From Burkholderiales bacterium UBA6064 (GTDB lineage Bacteria > Pseudomonadota > Gammaproteobacteria > Burkholderiales > Burkholderiaceae_B): a stretch of DNA of 11,143 nt. The first letter of the stretch is position 1, and each line of letters starts with the position of its first letter. This document shows, one piece after another, positions 1 to 6,880 of the stretch. Position numbers and translations under genes: made by a program. Location of the stretch: positions 13,024 through 24,166 of the forward strand of contig DIYC01000087.1 in the NCBI GenBank assembly GCA_002428895.1, read 5' to 3'. Under the pieces are notes generated by a model. The model was given only the letters and a program-made list of their open reading frames with translations. It made no database searches and had not been told where the DNA came from.

Positions 1-483
1 CAACAACAAGCGGGTCAAGCGGTGGGCATTCCTGCCGAATGCCAGTGCCGATGCACCAAAACACGCTGCACATGTAACTGCCTAGAACCCGCGATCTGGG
101 TATCCGAAGCGCCTTGTTTAATGGCGCAACCCTTTTGCCAACCTGTTTCTGAATGGCTTAAAACAGACATAGACCCTTGGACAACAGAAGCCCTAGAAAC
201 ACTCGACAGCCGTTTTTCAGTGTGCCAATCAGCCATTGACCAGCCCTGCCAATTCAAAGGCGCAAGCAGTTTACTCAATGGCTGGCCTGTCAGCGAGTAC
301 AGCCCAGCGGCCAGCAATCCGCGCAGTTGCCGCCCCACTTTACCCACACAATGCCCAACGAGCAGTCAAAGCACAGCGTGCGAATGTCAGTTTAACTGGC
401 CTGCTGGGGTTGTCAGCCAACTGGCACGCATACAACTTCAAGTCGACAACCAACAATGGGTGGCCCATTTTAATGAACACTAA
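1..483 (+). CDS. C-terminal part of a cysteine-rich protein of unknown function (5' end outside window)
   Basis: The frame is open from base 1 and ends at TAA 481-483, giving 160 visible residues; the true start lies upstream of the window. There are 14 cysteines in these 160 residues. Six sit close together near the visible start (CQCRC followed by CTCNC), and the rest are spread as isolated Cys to the end. No domain was recognised. So many cysteines in a protein encoded beside pilin-like genes suggests a disulfide-rich exported or surface protein, for example a minor component or tip protein of the same pilus-like apparatus; this is inference from context. The stop overlaps the start of the next gene by 11 bases, which points to translational coupling in one operon. 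A GTG at 22 is in frame but is unlikely to be the start because the frame continues unbroken to its left. Confidence 0.6.
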   Translation, partial: QQQAGQAVGIPAECQCRCTKTRCTCNCLEPAIWVSEAPCLMAQPFCQPVSEWLKTDIDPWTTEALETLDSRFSVCQSAIDQPCQFKGASSLLNGWPVSEYSPAASNPRSCRPTLPTQCPTSSQSTACECQFNWPAGVVSQLARIQLQVDNQQWVAHFNEH

Positions 484-1270
484 CACGTTAACAGCACTCA
501 TTCTTGATTGTGCGCATCACACACCGCCAAGGTGGGTCAAGCTACAGGCACAAAAAACAAACAACACAGGCTTTTTACTGCTCGAACTGGCTTTGGCCTT
601 AGCAATTGCCTCCTTATTTTTAATCCCTTTAAGCAAGCTTCAATTCACGTTAACACAAGCCAATCAAGTGCAACTGGCCCGTGCGGAACGCAATACGATT
701 GAAACGGCATTGAACGCTTTTATTGTAACTCATGGTCGCTTGCCCTGCCCAGCGAACACCACCGACCTCGTAGAAAATAGACTGACCAATCAACACTGTT
801 TCACTGCATTAGGACAACTGCCCAGTGGTACTCTAGGTTTAAACCCACAACTCTCATCAAAATGGCAGTTTGTAGTCGCAACTTTAGACACTGCAGGTGC
901 ACCCGCAGCACACAGCCTGTTTAAAAACGACCCATTTGAAGAGTTGACCTTACAAACGCTGACTGAAATTATTCAACAACCACCCAGCATGAATTTAGGT
1001 TTAGACGAAGCCGCTTTGCCTGCCTTACATGCTTGCCTTCTAAACCCAGTGGCCGAACTGCCCTTATTGTCGGTGCGTGGCTGCGGAGAACACACCCTAC
1101 ATAGCCCATCGATTATTGCCTTTGCCTTACCTGTGCAGCACAATCATGTGGCAAATCAAAATCGAGTGCACCAAGTATTCACTGGTTTACCTAATCCTGA
1201 TCAAGAACCCATTTGGATCAGTTACGAACAGTTTGTTTGGTTAAAAACCAAAGCAAATCAAATTCATTAA
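473..1270 (+). CDS. Prepilin-type N-terminal cleavage/methylation domain protein (pseudopilin-like)
   Basis: This 265-residue protein carries a class III prepilin signal: G33 followed by F34-L-L-L-E38, so prepilin peptidase would cut after G33 and leave Glu at mature position +5. A hydrophobic helix of about 20 residues follows. Shortly after comes G-R-L-P-C-P-A, a motif I recognise from many minor pilin or type II secretion pseudopilin-like proteins. The start at 473 is chosen because no ATG, GTG or TTG lies in frame between it and the cleavage site; a longer form starting at 236 would run through the upstream gene. GGGTGG at about 459-464 is a possible ribosome site. The 33-residue leader is long for this class. 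The gene overlaps the Cys-rich gene by 11 bases and lies 33 bases before the next pilin gene. The likely role is a minor subunit of a type IV pilus or related fibre at the inner membrane; which system is not determinable. Confidence 0.82.
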   Translation: MNTNTLTALILDCAHHTPPRWVKLQAQKTNNTGFLLLELALALAIASLFLIPLSKLQFTLTQANQVQLARAERNTIETALNAFIVTHGRLPCPANTTDLVENRLTNQHCFTALGQLPSGTLGLNPQLSSKWQFVVATLDTAGAPAAHSLFKNDPFEELTLQTLTEIIQQPPSMNLGLDEAALPALHACLLNPVAELPLLSVRGCGEHTLHSPSIIAFALPVQHNHVANQNRVHQVFTGLPNPDQEPIWISYEQFVWLKTKANQIH

Positions 1271-1303
1271 ACTTATCATTTAGACACAAGGAAAACATCA
1301 ATC

Positions 1304-1942
1304 ATGAAATCGACACGTCAATCTGGATTTTCATTACTTGAACTAGCGATTGTATTGGCCGTATTGGCGATTTTAACCGGCGGCATTTTAAAAGGCCGTG
1401 AATTGGTGAGTAGCGCCAAGGTTCAATCGCTGATTACCGAACTCAGCAACTTGGAAACCGCAATCACCAGCTTTGAATCACGGTATAACGCCTTACCCGG
1501 TGATTTTATTGCTTCATCGGCAGCTGGTCTTGGCGAAAGCGGGGACGGAAACGGACTAATCGACTCGAATGAAGAAATAGGTCGTGTTTGGCAGCAACTG
1601 GCTTTAGCCGGATTTATTAAAGGCGACTTTAATGGTGAAGCTCTTACAGAAACAGGGCAATGTTTACCCAGCACCTGTTTAACTAGTCCGCTAGGCGGCA
1701 CAATCATTGTCAGCAATCAGATCAACATCAGTAGCTTAGGCACTGGCCGTTTAGCAGCCACGCTGGGCAGTGACCATCCTGCGTCACTACTTGCCGAAGT
1801 AGACCGCAAGCTCGATGATGGCAACCCAACCCAAGGTAGTGTCCGAGTGAACGCAAATTTTGAAAACAACTGCGTCACCGACACCCAACAATGGGATGAA
1901 CAAGACAACCCAAACTGCCAAGCCGCGTACTTGTTAAAGTAA
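1304..1942 (+). CDS. Prepilin-type N-terminal cleavage/methylation domain protein (type IV pilin-like)
   Basis: This 212-residue protein has a textbook short prepilin leader: G8 followed by F9-S-L-L-E13, with Glu at +5 and a hydrophobic helix to about residue 32. Further on is a Y-N-A-L-P-G-D-F stretch typical of pilin-like proteins. It is followed by a glycine/aspartate loop, S-G-D-G-N-G-L-I-D-S-N-E, spaced like an EF-hand calcium loop. There are two cysteine pairs: G-Q-C-L-P-S-T-C in the middle and one near the C-terminus (N-N-C to N-P-N-C), which may form pilin-type disulfide loops. AAGGA about 11 bases before the ATG is a plausible ribosome site. It follows the preceding pilin-like gene by 33 bases and is probably the last gene of that operon, since the next gene is on the other strand. 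It could be the major or a minor subunit; the sequence does not decide. Confidence 0.87.
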   Translation: MKSTRQSGFSLLELAIVLAVLAILTGGILKGRELVSSAKVQSLITELSNLETAITSFESRYNALPGDFIASSAAGLGESGDGNGLIDSNEEIGRVWQQLALAGFIKGDFNGEALTETGQCLPSTCLTSPLGGTIIVSNQINISSLGTGRLAATLGSDHPASLLAEVDRKLDDGNPTQGSVRVNANFENNCVTDTQQWDEQDNPNCQAAYLLK

Positions 1943-1978
1943 AAAAATAAACGAGACCACGTGTTACGGTGTCTCGTT
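1942..1978 (-). terminator. Intrinsic terminator of the flagellin gene
   Basis: Read on the minus strand, an 8-bp stem AACGAGAC (1978-1971) pairs with GTCTCGTT (1957-1950) around a 13-base loop and is followed at once by TATTTTTTT (1949-1941). This is the classic stem plus U-tract, placed about 70 bases past the flagellin stop. On the plus strand no T-run follows the stem, so it should work mainly for the flagellin transcript. The stem may still slow convergent transcription from the pilin operon, whose last stop codon touches the tract. Confidence 0.82.
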
Positions 1979-2050
1979 AAACAACCATTCAATCTGTTGA
2001 TATCAGGCTGCTGCTTGGATACGTACTGCGAAACGGGTTATGGTTTCAAC

Positions 2051-2917
2051 TTATTGCAGTAAACTTAAAACATTTTGTGGCAACTGGTTGGCTTGGCTTA
2101 ACATGGCTGTGCCAGCCTGTTGCAAAATTTGAGCACGGGTTAGGTTCGCGGTTTCTTTGGCAAAGTCAGCATCCATAATACGACCGCGAGCAGTGGCTAA
2201 GTTGGTCACTTGAATGTTGTTAAATTCAATAATTTGTTCCATCCGGCTTTGACCTGCACCCACCGAGGCACGAATGTTGGTGATGTTGTCAATCGCAACA
2301 TCAATCGTTGTAATTGCATTGCCTGCATTAGTGCCCGTAGTAATGTCGTCAAACGCGTTGGCAATGTCGGTGGTGGTGTTACCCCCCAAAAGGGTTTGTA
2401 AGTCGTTGCCTGCGGTTGTACCGTCATCCGTTAAATTGAGTGTAAGGGTGTCTTGTGGGTCATTGCCAGTACCGACTTGGAAGTCGAGTGATTTACTGGC
2501 TGCAGCAAACAAGGGGTTGCCATTAAACTCGGCACCGATGGCAATCCGTCCCACCTCAGCAGCCAACTCTTGGTATTCACGATCTAGGTTGGCACGGTCG
2601 GTGTTGTTGAGTGTGCCGTTTTTGCTTTGTACCGATAATTCACGCATGCGTTGTAAGTTGTCAGAAATTTTACCCAAAGCGCCATCTGCGACTTGAAGGG
2701 CAGAAATACCATCGTTGGCATTGCGACCGGCCACTTCAAAACCACGAATTTGGGCTTGCATGCGTTCGGCGATGGCTAGGCCAGCGGCATCGTCTTTGGC
2801 TGAATTCACGCGCAAACCAGAAGACAAACGCGCAATCGATGTGTTAAGGCTAATGCCTGTGGCAGCCAAGTTTTTTTGTGCATTCAGTGAGGCGGTGTTG
2901 GTGTTAATTCCTAGCAT
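2051..2917 (-). CDS. fliC: Flagellin
   Basis: This is the structural subunit of the flagellar filament, exported by the flagellar type III apparatus. The N-terminal D0/D1 part is plain: I-N-T-N-T-A-S-L-N-A-Q near the start, then R-L-S-S-G-L-R-V-N-S-A-K-D-D-A-A-G, then L-Q-R-M-R-E-L-S-V-Q, the region recognised by TLR5 in many flagellins. The C-terminal D1/D0 part ends in Q-A-N-Q-L-P-Q-N-V-L-S-L-L-Q. The middle, about residues 140-210, is short and rich in Asp, Asn, Thr and Gly, so there is little D2/D3 domain; at 288 residues it is a compact flagellin. Two ATG codons lie in tandem at 2920 and 2917. GGAG at 2928-2925 is 7 bases from the second and only 4 from the first, so the second is preferred. 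The gene stands alone with its own sigma-28 promoter and terminator. Other flagellin copies may exist elsewhere. Confidence 0.97.
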   Translation of the reverse strand: MLGINTNTASLNAQKNLAATGISLNTSIARLSSGLRVNSAKDDAAGLAIAERMQAQIRGFEVAGRNANDGISALQVADGALGKISDNLQRMRELSVQSKNGTLNNTDRANLDREYQELAAEVGRIAIGAEFNGNPLFAAASKSLDFQVGTGNDPQDTLTLNLTDDGTTAGNDLQTLLGGNTTTDIANAFDDITTGTNAGNAITTIDVAIDNITNIRASVGAGQSRMEQIIEFNNIQVTNLATARGRIMDADFAKETANLTRAQILQQAGTAMLSQANQLPQNVLSLLQ

Positions 2918-2924
2918 CATGATT

Positions 2925-2928
2925 CTCC
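2925..2928 (-). promoter_or_regulatory. Ribosome binding site of flagellin
   Basis: GGAG on the minus strand lies 7 bases before the second of two tandem ATG codons and 4 before the first. Normal spacing therefore favours initiation at 2917. Confidence 0.75.
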
Positions 2929-2961
2929 AAGCGTATTGAGTGTTTTTATTGTTAGTCTTAC

Positions 2962-2979
2962 GGCGCTGTATTGCGCGCC
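2962..2979 (-). promoter_or_regulatory. GC-rich hairpin at the 5' end of the flagellin mRNA
   Basis: On the minus strand GGCGC (2979-2975) and GCGCC (2966-2962) form a 5-bp stem around an 8-base loop. If transcription starts about 7 bases below the sigma-28 -10 element, near 2983, this hairpin is within the first few bases of the mRNA. Such 5' stems can stabilise abundant messages; that role is inferred here. Confidence 0.45.
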
Positions 2980-2989
2980 TTGTAACTAC

Positions 2990-3016
2990 TTATCGCCAAG
3001 AAAAATGGATTCTTTA
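2990..3016 (-). promoter_or_regulatory. Sigma-28 (FliA) promoter of flagellin
   Basis: On the minus strand, TAAAGAAT (3016-3009), an 11-base spacer and GGCGATAA (2997-2990) match the flagellar sigma factor consensus TAAAGTTT-N11-GCCGATAA in spacing and in most positions. It lies 73 bases before the start codon. This places the flagellin in the late, FliA-dependent class of flagellar genes, which in the well-studied systems is restrained by the anti-sigma factor FlgM. Confidence 0.88.
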
Positions 3017-3143
3017 GAAATCTTTTTAAATGATGTTAAAAATTGCTTCAACCAAGTTCGCAAATGCCCGCGCTTTGGCCTTTTAATCGAGGTTTTTGGA
3101 GATATGATTGAAGTAGGTTAACTCTTTCACTGAACCACAGGAT

Positions 3144-3617
3144 ATGACCGAACCAAATGCCTTCAATCATTACTACGCCGAACATGCAAAACTGATTGTC
3201 TCCAGCTTTTATCAACTCACCGGCCAACACTTAATTGCCCCCAACACGAATGAGGTACAACGATATCGCGACTTATACCATGCACCCTTTGGAGTGTTAT
3301 CGCACAACACGTTCAGTGATCCTATTTTTAATTACGGCAACCTCACTGCATTAAAGTTATTTGCCATGACATGGGACGCACTCGTTCAATTGCCCTCCCG
3401 CTTATCCGCCGAGCCAATAGAGCAAAAAGAACGGCAAAGATTATTAACACAAGTTGCTGAACAAGGTTTTGTGGACGACTTCCAAGGCATCAGAATTGCA
3501 GCCACAGGCCAACGTTTTCAGGTTGAAAAGGCAACGGTATGGAATTTAATTGATACAGAGGGCACCCTACGCGGGCAAGCTGTTGCTTTGTTTAAATGGT
3601 CTATGCTACCCTGTTGA
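3144..3617 (+). CDS. MEKHLA domain-containing protein
   Basis: This 157-residue soluble protein has no signal peptide or membrane segment. It matches the bacterial stand-alone MEKHLA family from memory: F-N-Y-G-N-L-T-A-L-K-L-F in the middle, then W-D-A-L-V-Q-L-P-S-R-L-S-A-E-P, then G-F-V-D-D-F-Q-G-I-R-I, and a closing A-T-V-W-N-L-I-D. MEKHLA domains resemble PAS sensor folds and are also found at the end of plant HD-ZIP III transcription factors; the bacterial proteins have no well-established function. The ATG at 3144 is the only usable start, as the frame is closed by TAG at 3114-3116 and holds no other start codon. Its ribosome site is poor (AGGA almost touching the ATG). It diverges from flagellin, and its upstream DNA contains the flagellin promoter. 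It converges with the large regulator, with 38 bases between the two stop codons. Confidence 0.85.
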   Translation: MTEPNAFNHYYAEHAKLIVSSFYQLTGQHLIAPNTNEVQRYRDLYHAPFGVLSHNTFSDPIFNYGNLTALKLFAMTWDALVQLPSRLSAEPIEQKERQRLLTQVAEQGFVDDFQGIRIAATGQRFQVEKATVWNLIDTEGTLRGQAVALFKWSMLPC

Positions 3618-3655
3618 TGATCAGGGTTCAAGCACTCAAAAGAATCAAGACAACG

Positions 3656-6600
3656 CTAAGCGACAACTTTATTTTGCCCAGCCACCAGCATCACGAGTTC
3701 GTTTAAATGAGTCTGACTGGTATATCGCAAGCAACTCGACGACATGGTTAAAAAAGTAAGACCCATGCCACTTTCTGGAAGCTCTTTTAAAGACAATTCG
3801 TCAACAAACGACATATCGGGCCGAGCATTTTCAAATAAACTCGCCGGAATGGCTAAACCTTGATCTCGAATAATAATACCTAAATAATGCTCAAACACGA
3901 CAAACAACACCTGAGTATCGCGTGGCTTTTGACCCGAAAAACCGTGCTTCATAATGTTGACCAAGGCCTCAGACAAAACCAATTCAACGTTATACACCGA
4001 CACCACGCTAAAATTTAAAGGCTCGATCAAACGACCAGCATGAGCACAAATTTGCTCTAATGAATGCATGTTGGCTAGCCCCAACAAGTTGCTAATACCG
4101 ATAAACTCTCCTAATTGAAGTGATTTTTTGGGTTGTACAAAACAATCTTTAAATTCTGCATTCGCCAATCGGTCAACGTATTCACGTAGTAGCCGACTTT
4201 CATCCTCAGGGGTATCAACCACTTTCATTTTAGAAAATTCTTGCCATTGCAATACCAGTAAAACAAAATCGGGAAATGGGGGTTTGGGATAAGAATCATT
4301 CTGATCTGAGATTGTTGCATTCAGAGTTTCAGCCGAGGCGTTTTGTGAAAAAGCTTGAGCTGCGCAAGGAACTACTTGATTTTGTAGAAGCTTCACTTGC
4401 TCGCTCAGCCCGTCGACAAAAGCTCGGTTGGCCGATACACACCGATCCCAGTCGTTGGCAGTCAACAAACTTATTGCGTGGGCGCACGCTTTGGGTAAAA
4501 AATACAGTTGCGTACCTGGAGAAAGGATATGCTGAGACAATTGCGACGTCACCCTAGCATTTTGAGATACGCTAGGTTTTAAAGAAGCATCAACCCATTC
4601 CGTCAATTGCACAGTTTGCCCCCATGGCGCAACCACCATTTGCCATTCTCCAATTGAAGAAACAATCAAACTTCCTTCATCAAGCTGCAACAAACCGTAA
4701 AGCAAATCAAACGAATCGTAAAATCCCTCTTTCTCCGAATTAGGGAAAACACTCGACAATTGACTCACAATTTCTTTCGCAGGGGCTAAATAACGCCTGG
4801 GTCTTGTACCCGTCACATGCAAAGGAAAGAGTAAGTTAATCCCCTGATCCATGGTTAAATAGCGCGTTAACGACATCACTTTTAAAGCGGCAGAGGTACC
4901 CACCTCGGGCAAACTAATCAACATGAACAGCAGCTGATTGTTGTCTTTTTCTAATACCACGATCTGCTTACCTGCAACCTGTTGCGTGGGAATCAAGACA
5001 GTTTGAATGGCAACAGGCCAACACGATTGACGAGAAGTAGGTAATAACGAATGCTGAATCCGCGCAACTTCTAACACGTCTTGACGCATGGCCTCATGCA
5101 GGTCGGTTAATTGCTGATGTTTAAACGATAAATCTTGATGAAGCGCTGAAATTCTTTGTGCATTGTTTAACCGAGCTTTCAACTCACCGGGATTGACTGG
5201 TTTAATTAAAAAATCATCTGCGCCCACATGCAAGCTATGAAGCAATTCATCTCGACTGGCATACCCAGTAATTAAAATAATGTAACAGTATTGCTTACCT
5301 TGCATACGACGAAGGTTTTTACATAATTCAATGCCGTTCATGGTCGGCATATTCCAGTCGGTTAAAACAAACTCCGGTTGATATTGTTTGTACAAGTCAA
5401 TGGCTTTTGCCCCATCGTTGGCTAACAAGACCGAATAACCCCAACTTTTAACCATTGAACGTAAAATGGCCAAATAGGGCCCCGAGTCATCGACAATCAA
5501 CACCGTTTGCTCGCCAGTTTTTTTTTCTGGTTTCGTATGAAGATACGAAAAGACGCCCAAATCGACCTTTTTTTGTTCAATGTCTTCTGCGCGTTTAAGT
5601 CGTTTATTCGTATTTAACGCTTCAGAAAAAGCATGTCGATGACCCAACATTAAGAACGACACATCGTCTTCAAAGTCAGTGAGTTGGGACTTAGCACCCA
5701 CCCATTCTTCGACCCGATCATAAATTAAAGAAGACAGTTGCCAAGGACCTACCTGCTTAACACCCTCTTGTATGATTTTGGCCAATCGCTCACTACCAAA
5801 CAATTCGCCATCGGGTGACATGGCCTCGGTAATGCCATCCGAGTATAACAACAGCAAATCGCCAGGTTGGACTGAAAGAGTTTGATCTTCAAACGTGACA
5901 TCATCAAATAAACCAATCGGCGCGCCCCCTATCCCTGGTTCTGAAATGGAATAATCCGCATGCAACAAAAACGGGGACGGATGACCAGCCTGGCAAAAAG
6001 TGACTTGGTTCTGATTTAAATCGTAAAGTCCATACACCAAAGTCACAAAAGACCAATCTTTTTCGGTTTGTTGATACAGTTTATTGAGCGCACTAACAAC
6101 CACACTGGGCTTAAGAATGTTAGGCAGATATTGGTCTTCTGAGGCAGAGGCAACAATTAAACGATTTGAGTTTTGATGCGACAACAATTGAGCCAGTTGC
6201 ATGGCCTTGACTGCCGCTGAAACACCATGCCCAGACACATCAAATAAATAAAAACCATAAATCCCAGGTTGAATTTGAAACACATCCAAATGATCCCCTG
6301 AAACATATCGCGAGGGAATAGCCAACCACTCGATAAATAAATCCTCTAAAACATTGTCATGCCGAGGCAAATAACTACGTTGTACCAAATACACCGTTCT
6401 GAGGTCATGTTTAAACGCTTCGTAAGCTCGCTTTAATTGAATATTTTGTTGACTCAGAAATTCTTGCAATTGAATGCGACGCTCAGCAGAGTTTAATCGA
6501 GCTTCGAGTTCTGCAGATTCAATCGGCTTAACCAACACCTCATCGGCACCCTCTTCAAGCGCAAGGACTAAATCGTCGTTGTCGCTACGGGGTAACATTA

Positions 6601-6877
6601 AAATCACATACACGTAGCGATCAAATTGAAAGCGCCTAACTTGCTCGCACAATTTGATCTTTTCCATTTGATTACAACGATAATCAATTAAAACAAGCTG
6701 TACGTGCGAATTACAAATCAGCTCAAGAGCCTGGCTACCCGTATTAAGCACTTGAGGCGTGTAACCCCATCGTTGAGTTAAGGTCGAAAGATTTTCTTGT
6801 TCGGCAACCGAATCACTGACAATCAGAATTGAAAAACGATCCTCTCTCTTAGGCTCAAACTGTGTTGAGAGAACCAA
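3656..6877 (-). CDS. Partner-switching regulator: REC - PP2C (SpoIIE-type) - REC - degenerate PP2C - RsbW-type ATPase
   Basis: This cytoplasmic 1073-residue protein has five domains. REC1 (about 15-120) keeps D65 and K117 but has S21 in the acidic pair and L95 in place of the conserved Thr. A helical linker leads to PP2C-1 (about 160-412), with metal-site motifs S-G-D195-H-L-D198, D213-V-S-G-H-G, S-D347-G and E-D-D (403-405), all intact. REC2 (about 457-575) is canonical: D463/D464, D507, T537, K559. PP2C-2 (about 600-850) follows the same plan, but the equivalent aspartates are K637, V640 and S655. The last 160 residues are a HATPase with E970, N974, H978, D1005-Q-G and G1037-M-G. Family knowledge: the ATPase phosphorylates a STAS partner and PP2C dephosphorylates it, with REC setting the balance, as in HsbR or CrsR. 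The start is TTG, since TAA lies two codons upstream; AAAAAGG sits 8 bases before it. The target is presumably the STAS protein of the adjoining gene. Confidence 0.92.
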   Translation of the reverse strand: MVLSTQFEPKREDRFSILIVSDSVAEQENLSTLTQRWGYTPQVLNTGSQALELICNSHVQLVLIDYRCNQMEKIKLCEQVRRFQFDRYVYVILMLPRSDNDDLVLALEEGADEVLVKPIESAELEARLNSAERRIQLQEFLSQQNIQLKRAYEAFKHDLRTVYLVQRSYLPRHDNVLEDLFIEWLAIPSRYVSGDHLDVFQIQPGIYGFYLFDVSGHGVSAAVKAMQLAQLLSHQNSNRLIVASASEDQYLPNILKPSVVVSALNKLYQQTEKDWSFVTLVYGLYDLNQNQVTFCQAGHPSPFLLHADYSISEPGIGGAPIGLFDDVTFEDQTLSVQPGDLLLLYSDGITEAMSPDGELFGSERLAKIIQEGVKQVGPWQLSSLIYDRVEEWVGAKSQLTDFEDDVSFLMLGHRHAFSEALNTNKRLKRAEDIEQKKVDLGVFSYLHTKPEKKTGEQTVLIVDDSGPYLAILRSMVKSWGYSVLLANDGAKAIDLYKQYQPEFVLTDWNMPTMNGIELCKNLRRMQGKQYCYIILITGYASRDELLHSLHVGADDFLIKPVNPGELKARLNNAQRISALHQDLSFKHQQLTDLHEAMRQDVLEVARIQHSLLPTSRQSCWPVAIQTVLIPTQQVAGKQIVVLEKDNNQLLFMLISLPEVGTSAALKVMSLTRYLTMDQGINLLFPLHVTGTRPRRYLAPAKEIVSQLSSVFPNSEKEGFYDSFDLLYGLLQLDEGSLIVSSIGEWQMVVAPWGQTVQLTEWVDASLKPSVSQNARVTSQLSQHILSPGTQLYFLPKACAHAISLLTANDWDRCVSANRAFVDGLSEQVKLLQNQVVPCAAQAFSQNASAETLNATISDQNDSYPKPPFPDFVLLVLQWQEFSKMKVVDTPEDESRLLREYVDRLANAEFKDCFVQPKKSLQLGEFIGISNLLGLANMHSLEQICAHAGRLIEPLNFSVVSVYNVELVLSEALVNIMKHGFSGQKPRDTQVLFVVFEHYLGIIIRDQGLAIPASLFENARPDMSFVDELSLKELPESGMGLTFLTMSSSCLRYTSQTHLNELVMLVAGQNKVVA

Positions 6878-6880
6878 CGC

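Noticed and set aside
236..472. Longer N-terminal extension of the first prepilin gene (start at 236)
   Set aside because: It would run through about 240 bases of the upstream Cys-rich gene and put the prepilin cleavage site more than 110 residues from the N-terminus. ATG 473 is the natural start.
2274..2696. 140-codon plus-strand frame inside flagellin
   Set aside because: It is antisense to the conserved flagellin coding sequence and shows no protein features of its own.
2936..3121. Small plus-strand reading frame of 61 codons between flagellin and the MEKHLA gene
   Set aside because: It covers the flagellin promoter and leader, has no recognisable domain, and is best explained as chance.
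3608..3627. Hairpin ACCCTG-N8-CAGGGT at the stop of the MEKHLA gene, between convergent genes
   Set aside because: The stem is only 6 bp and no T-run follows on either strand, so an intrinsic terminator cannot be claimed. Termination here may be factor-dependent or overlapping.
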